Assembly (NCBI GenBank): GCA_944385775.1
Contig: CALWYM010000088.1
Location: 1 to 9,321 of the forward strand
DNA: 9,321 nt
Origin: an uncultured Oscillospiraceae bacterium
GTDB taxonomy: Bacteria > Bacillota > Clostridia > Oscillospirales > Oscillospiraceae
Direction of reading: 5' to 3'
The notes under the pieces were generated by a model. That model had not been told where the DNA came from and did no database searches. It saw only the letters and a list, made by a program, of their open reading frames with translations. Below are positions 6,409-9,321 of this stretch, one piece after another (positions within the stretch are counted from its first letter, which is position 1; each line of letters opens with the position of its first letter). The position numbers and the translations under genes were made by a program.

Positions 6409-7327
6409 CCTTCTTCGCTGCGACCTTCTACGCGTAATAAAGGGGCGGCTTCACTTTGTTTTCCCCATCGCCGCCGCGTTTTCGGTCTTCATAGTATGCA
6501 TTAATTATATTCCATCAGGTGCAGATTATCTTACCTTTGAGAGTGTTTTCTTCATTACCACACCTCTTATGCCTTTTCTGGCTGCGGCATTTATAAGCCT
6601 TTTTGTGGGACAGGACTACTCAGACGGCACTATAAGAAACAAACTTATTATAGGTCATAGCAGGGTGTCTCTGTACTTTACTAATCTGATTTCAGTAACC
6701 ACAGTTATGGCAATTATCTATTTCATTCATACAGTGGTAACTTATATCGGAGCACATTTGGTATATAAATATCCAATTTCCGACAGTATTATGTTTGCAA
6801 AAATAGCTTCCATCAACTTTTTGGCTATTCTTTCAATCTGTGCTCTTTTTGTGGCTGTTTCCATCAATTTCAGTAACAAAACCCTTTGCGTCATTATTAT
6901 GTTCGCATTTGTCATGGGTATAACCATTATGCACTCCTATGTAAGATCAGCTCTCTTTGAACCTGAGATGATAAGCGACTATGTAGTTACTGCAGACGGG
7001 ATTACTCAGTCCCCGGAATATCCTAATCCCCTGTATATTGCCCCAGGACTGAAGCGTCAAATTTTTGAGTTTATACAAACTTTGCCTATGGCTCAGCTTG
7101 CAGACTCAAGCAACGGTGAGTTCACGCCCAAAGTAACCCATGTTTTAATGAACACAGTGATTTTGGCGCTTTCATCGTTTGGTGGCTGCGTTCTGTTTAG
7201 AAAAAAGATATTAAATGAGGTGAATTTTCTTGATATTACGGATTTTTTGCGGAGCACTGCTTATTCTTTGCGTATATCTACTTGTAAAGCTGCTTCTCAT
7301 CCGCAAAAGTATCCGCAATATCGGTGA
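6401..7327 (+). CDS. ABC-2 type transporter permease, 3' end probably shifted
   Basis: Membrane partner of the preceding ATPase. Six hydrophobic segments are visible (about residues 13-32, 48-67, 88-118, 132-155, 160-177 and 242-260), with the cytoplasmic loop G-Q-D-Y-S-D-G-T-I-R-N-K-L-I-I-G-H-S-R that is typical of this family. The ATG at 6401 follows GGAGGTGAGG and overlaps the ATPase stop by eight bases (translational coupling); an upstream TTG at 6383 has no merit. The last 37 or so residues run out of frame into the kinase gene and are not membrane-protein-like. One extra A in the run at 7201-7206 would end the protein at 7218 as F-R-K-K-D-I-K, a common ending of these permeases, 272 aa long and clear of the kinase start. 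Confidence 0.88.
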   Translation: MSNLLRCDLLRVIKGRLHFVFPIAAAFSVFIVCINYIPSGADYLTFESVFFITTPLMPFLAAAFISLFVGQDYSDGTIRNKLIIGHSRVSLYFTNLISVTTVMAIIYFIHTVVTYIGAHLVYKYPISDSIMFAKIASINFLAILSICALFVAVSINFSNKTLCVIIMFAFVMGITIMHSYVRSALFEPEMISDYVVTADGITQSPEYPNPLYIAPGLKRQIFEFIQTLPMAQLADSSNGEFTPKVTHVLMNTVILALSSFGGCVLFRKKILNEVNFLDITDFLRSTAYSLRISTCKAASHPQKYPQYR

Positions 7328-8138
7328 GGATTTTTCTCTACGACTTACCCAGGACACAAACACGCCTATAACTACATTCTCCGGAGATAAAGCTGTTAAG
7401 GAACTTGCCTCCGTGCTGAACTCGCAGTTATCCGTTCTCCGCCGCCAGCGTAAAAAGTACCTCGACGGCGACAGGGAGCTAACAGAGGCTGTTACAAATG
7501 TTTCCCACGATTTGCGAACACCGCTTACGGTAATCAGTGGATACCTTGAAATGATGGAGGATAAGGAAAAGGACGCTGAGCTTTCGGGATACCTAGACCA
7601 TATCAAAAACCGGGTGAAGGCTATGAATCGGCTGACAGAGGAGCTTTTTCGGTACACGGTAATTCACCAGCAGCAGGAGCTTAAGCTGGAAACGGTGGAG
7701 CTTCGGCAGCTTCTGTCGGAAACAGCGCTGTCCTATTACAGCGTATTTTCGGAGAAAGGTATTTCACCAAAGGTGAATATACCCGATTTCCCTGTTTATG
7801 TTGTTGGAAACAAAAACGCTATTGTGCGCATAATTGAAAACATCCTTTCTAATGTGGCAAAGTACAGCGACGGCGACCTTAAAATTGAGCTGAAAAGTGA
7901 TGGCGAAGCTACCTTTTCAAACTCTGCCAAGGCTCTTAACGAGGTTATTACAGAAAAACTGTTTAATCGTTTTTTTACCGTAGAAACTGCCCGCTCCTCA
8001 ACAGGTCTTGGGCTCAGTATAGCAAAAACATTAAGTGAGAGAATGAACGGCTTTCTTACAGCGGAGTACAGTGACGGAAGACTTACCATAAGGCTAAAGC
8101 TTCAAACTCCGCCAGAAAACGAAAAGACCGAAGGGTAA
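7230..8138 (+). CDS. Sensor histidine kinase with a single N-terminal membrane helix
   Basis: Membrane-bound partner of the response regulator at 4749. It has 302 aa: one hydrophobic helix (about 3-24), no extracytoplasmic domain, a linker (about 25-85), the dimerisation box V-S-H-D-L-R-T-P-L with phosphorylated H93, the N-box N-I-L-S-N-V-A-K-Y (204-212), the F-box L-F-N-R-F-F-T (244-250) and the G2 box S-T-G-L-G-L-S-I-A (257-265). The usual D-x-G-x-G box is replaced by a F-S-N-S-A region (229-233), as in many kinases of this transporter-linked type. The start is a TTG with GAGGTGA six bases upstream. With so little outside the membrane it probably senses through the transporter or within the membrane. 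The stop codon lies in the loop of the operon terminator. Confidence 0.92.
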   Translation: MILRIFCGALLILCVYLLVKLLLIRKSIRNIGEDFSLRLTQDTNTPITTFSGDKAVKELASVLNSQLSVLRRQRKKYLDGDRELTEAVTNVSHDLRTPLTVISGYLEMMEDKEKDAELSGYLDHIKNRVKAMNRLTEELFRYTVIHQQQELKLETVELRQLLSETALSYYSVFSEKGISPKVNIPDFPVYVVGNKNAIVRIIENILSNVAKYSDGDLKIELKSDGEATFSNSAKALNEVITEKLFNRFFTVETARSSTGLGLSIAKTLSERMNGFLTAEYSDGRLTIRLKLQTPPENEKTEG

Positions 8139-8157
8139 AATTCCCTTTGGTCTTTTT
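8122..8157 (+). terminator. Rho-independent terminator of the two-component/ABC operon
   Basis: AAAAGACCGAAGGG (8122-8135) pairs with CCCTTTGGTCTTTT (8143-8156), with one G-T pair, around a seven-base loop, and ends in a T-run. The kinase stop codon (8136-8138) lies in the loop, so the last codons of the kinase form the left arm. Confidence 0.9.
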
Positions 8158-8160
8158 AGT

Positions 8161-8197
8161 AATAAAAAATTGCCGCAAGCAAATGCTGCTTGCGGCG
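8161..8197 (-). terminator. Rho-independent terminator of the tRNA-Pro gene
   Basis: GCCGCAAGCA (8172-8181) and TGCTTGCGGC (8187-8196) form a perfect 10-bp stem with a five-base loop. On the minus strand it is followed by AATTTTTTATT, right for transcripts coming from the tRNA. It lies back to back with the plus-strand operon terminator. Confidence 0.88.
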
Positions 8198-8200
8198 ACG

Positions 8201-8277
8201 TGGTCGGAGTGTCGGGATTTGAACCCGAGGCCTCTTGGTCCCGAACCAAGCGCGATACCAAACTTCGCCACACCCCG
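8201..8277 (-). tRNA. tRNA-Pro (anticodon CGG)
   Basis: A 77-nt cloverleaf with encoded CCA. Arms on the minus strand: acceptor CGGGGTG/CACTCCG (one G-T pair), discriminator A, D stem GCGA/TCGC, anticodon stem CTTGG/CCAAG around loop TTCGGGA, five-base variable loop, T stem TCGGG/CCCGA around TTCGAAT. The anticodon CGG (8243-8241) reads CCG, and G37 after it is typical of proline tRNAs. It has its own promoter and terminator and stands alone. Confidence 0.96.
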
Positions 8278-8294
8278 ATTAAGTTTGCTTAGCT

Positions 8295-8322
8295 ATTATA
8301 GCATTTTATTTATAAATGTCAA
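8295..8322 (-). promoter_or_regulatory. Sigma-A promoter of tRNA-Pro
   Basis: Minus-strand consensus -35 TTGACA (8322-8317) and consensus -10 TATAAT (8300-8295) with a 16-base spacer, plus TGC directly before the -10 (extended -10). The expected start is about 10 bases before the mature tRNA 5' end. Confidence 0.9.
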
Positions 8323-8370
8323 TAGTTTTCCGTGTCTTTTCGCTGTTTCTAAATAGAATAACTAAAAAAC

Positions 8371-8399
8371 TGGACATTATTTACTGACTATGATATACT
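8371..8399 (+). promoter_or_regulatory. Promoter of the dienelactone hydrolase/radical SAM operon
   Basis: -35 TGGACA (8371-8376) and -10 TATACT (8394-8399) with a 17-base spacer and TGA just before the -10. A short leader of about 25 nt leads to AAAGGAG (8416-8422). It is divergent from the tRNA promoter with about 50 bases between the two -35 boxes. Confidence 0.75.
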
Positions 8400-8430
8400 T
8401 TATACAAATTAATATAAAGGAGTGTGTCAT

Positions 8431-9195
8431 ATGTGGAACAGCTTTAACGTAAAAGATTATTCTGGCATGATTGCTGAAACCGTCCGCATTCCAGGTCACG
8501 ACGGAATGTATATCACAGCCTATTACTCAAGACCCCTTGGTGAAGGTCCGTTCCCCTCTCTGGTACTTATACCACATATGCCCGGTTGGGATGAGTATTG
8601 CCGTGAGGCTTCACGTCGATTTACAGAACACGGATACAGTGTTCTCTGCCCAAACATATATGAGGACTACGGTGAAGGCACCCCCGTAGAGGTTTCGGGA
8701 AGAATGCGTGAGCAGGGAGTTGTCAAAGACCAATCTGTCATGGAGGACTGCGCCGGCGCTCTCAGCTTCCTCCGCAACCAGGTAAACTCAAATGATAAGG
8801 TTGGCGTAATCGGAATGTGCTCCGGCGGTCGTCATACTTTCCTTGCTGCCTGCACCATTGACGGTTTTGACGCAGCTGTGGACTGCTGGGGCGGCGGAGT
8901 TGTTGCAGCCCCTGAAGATGCAACTCCTGCAAAGCCGGTAGCTCCTATTGAGTATGCTGAAAAGCTCTCTTGTCCTCTCATAGGTATTTTTGGAAATGAG
9001 GACTTCAGTCCAACTAAGGAAGAGGTTAATATTCTGGAGGAAACCCTCAAAAAACTTGGTAAGGATTACGAATTTTATCGCTATGACGGTGCCGGTCACG
9101 GAATCTGGTATTACGACAAGCCAATGTACCGGCAGGAACAGGCTATGGATTCCTTCGGAAAAGTTCTGGCTTTCCTTGATAAACACCTGAAATGA
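8431..9195 (+). CDS. Dienelactone hydrolase-family alpha/beta hydrolase
   Basis: Cytoplasmic alpha/beta hydrolase of 254 aa with the Cys-Asp-His triad of the dienelactone hydrolase family. C130 is in the nucleophile elbow V-I-G-M-C-S-G-G-R, D191 in F-G-N-E-D-F-S-P and H223 in G-A-G-H-G-I. There is no signal peptide. The family's classic reaction opens dienelactones in chloroaromatic breakdown, but most relatives in gut and anaerobic bacteria have unknown ester or lactone substrates, so the substrate is open. The ATG at 8431 has AAAGGAG eight bases upstream; a GTG at 8422 lies on the binding site itself and is rejected. Its stop overlaps the next gene's ATG (ATGA), so the two proteins are made together. 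Confidence 0.92.
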   Translation: MWNSFNVKDYSGMIAETVRIPGHDGMYITAYYSRPLGEGPFPSLVLIPHMPGWDEYCREASRRFTEHGYSVLCPNIYEDYGEGTPVEVSGRMREQGVVKDQSVMEDCAGALSFLRNQVNSNDKVGVIGMCSGGRHTFLAACTIDGFDAAVDCWGGGVVAAPEDATPAKPVAPIEYAEKLSCPLIGIFGNEDFSPTKEEVNILEETLKKLGKDYEFYRYDGAGHGIWYYDKPMYRQEQAMDSFGKVLAFLDKHLK

Positions 9196-9321
9196 CCTTA
9201 GAGCCCTTTGTTATTATCGCAAAACCTGTAGGCTCACGGTGCAATATGCGCTGCTCCTACTGCTACTACCTGCCAAAGGGTCAGTTTTCCACCCACGAAA
9301 AGCAAACGCGCATGAGCTATG
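9192..9321 (+). CDS. Radical SAM/SPASM enzyme, anaerobic sulfatase-maturase type (partial)
   Basis: The first 43 codons of a gene cut by the window end. It begins M-T-L-E-P-F-V-I-I-A-K-P-V-G-S and then C-N-M-R-C-S-Y-C-Y-Y-L, giving the C-x3-C-x2-C triad (C17, C21, C24) that binds the [4Fe-4S] cluster used to cleave S-adenosylmethionine. The A-K-P-V-G-S lead-in, Y-C-Y-Y-L and the later R-M-S-Y are characteristic of the AslB/anSME group, which oxidises a Cys or Ser of sulfatases to formylglycine without oxygen; related SPASM enzymes modify peptides. No sulfatase is visible in the window. The ATG overlaps the hydrolase stop by four bases, so translation is coupled. Confidence 0.85.
   Translation, partial: MTLEPFVIIAKPVGSRCNMRCSYCYYLPKGQFSTHEKQTRMSY

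Noticed and set aside
7211..7657. 148-residue minus-strand frame opposite the kinase start
   Set aside because: Ser/Arg-rich shadow of the histidine kinase, no ribosome binding site.
8147..8356. 69-residue plus-strand frame across the tRNA region
   Set aside because: It is the translation of terminator and antisense tRNA sequence, a well-known spurious product.

Overview
The window looks like chromosomal DNA of a spore-forming, anaerobic Firmicute, most likely a clostridium of the Oscillospiraceae/Lachnospiraceae type. The reasons are the rplS-lepB-rbgA ribosomal cluster, a SpoIVFA/SpoIVFB-like sporulation pair, strong GGAGG-type ribosome binding sites, near-consensus sigma-A promoters, and the start of a radical SAM enzyme. 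The assignment rests on gene content and sequence style, not on a database match. No insertion sequence, phage gene or CRISPR array was seen.

The left half (1-4614) is all on the minus strand. Read in the direction of transcription it holds: a degenerate LytM/M23 membrane protein (SpoIVFA-like, 4614-3853) overlapping an M50 intramembrane metalloprotease (SpoIVFB-like, 3863-3252); ATP-dependent phosphofructokinase pfkA (3114-2134); then, from its own promoter and a structured leader, rplS (L19, start corrected to 1978), a terminator, type I signal peptidase lepB, the ribosome-assembly GTPase rbgA, and the first six codons of another gene (probably rnhB by synteny).

The middle (4687-8157, plus strand) is a complete two-component/ABC-transporter operon of the bacitracin/lantibiotic-resistance type: OmpR-family response regulator, ABC ATPase, ABC-2 permease, and a small one-helix sensor histidine kinase. 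It has a sigma-A promoter in front of the regulator. A second, internal promoter region in front of the ATPase carries TTTAC motifs repeated at an exact 12-bp step, a good candidate for the regulator's own binding site. As written, the ATPase is split by a frameshift, and the permease runs past its expected end into the kinase gene. Each is explained by one missing A in an A-run. This suggests either sequencing or assembly error, or real decay or slippage of the operon. The operon ends in a strong terminator that contains the kinase stop codon.

The right part (8161-9321) holds a tRNA-Pro(CGG) gene on the minus strand with consensus promoter and terminator. Divergent from it is a plus-strand operon of a dienelactone hydrolase-family protein translationally coupled (ATGA overlap) to a radical SAM/SPASM enzyme of the anaerobic sulfatase-maturase type, cut by the window edge.
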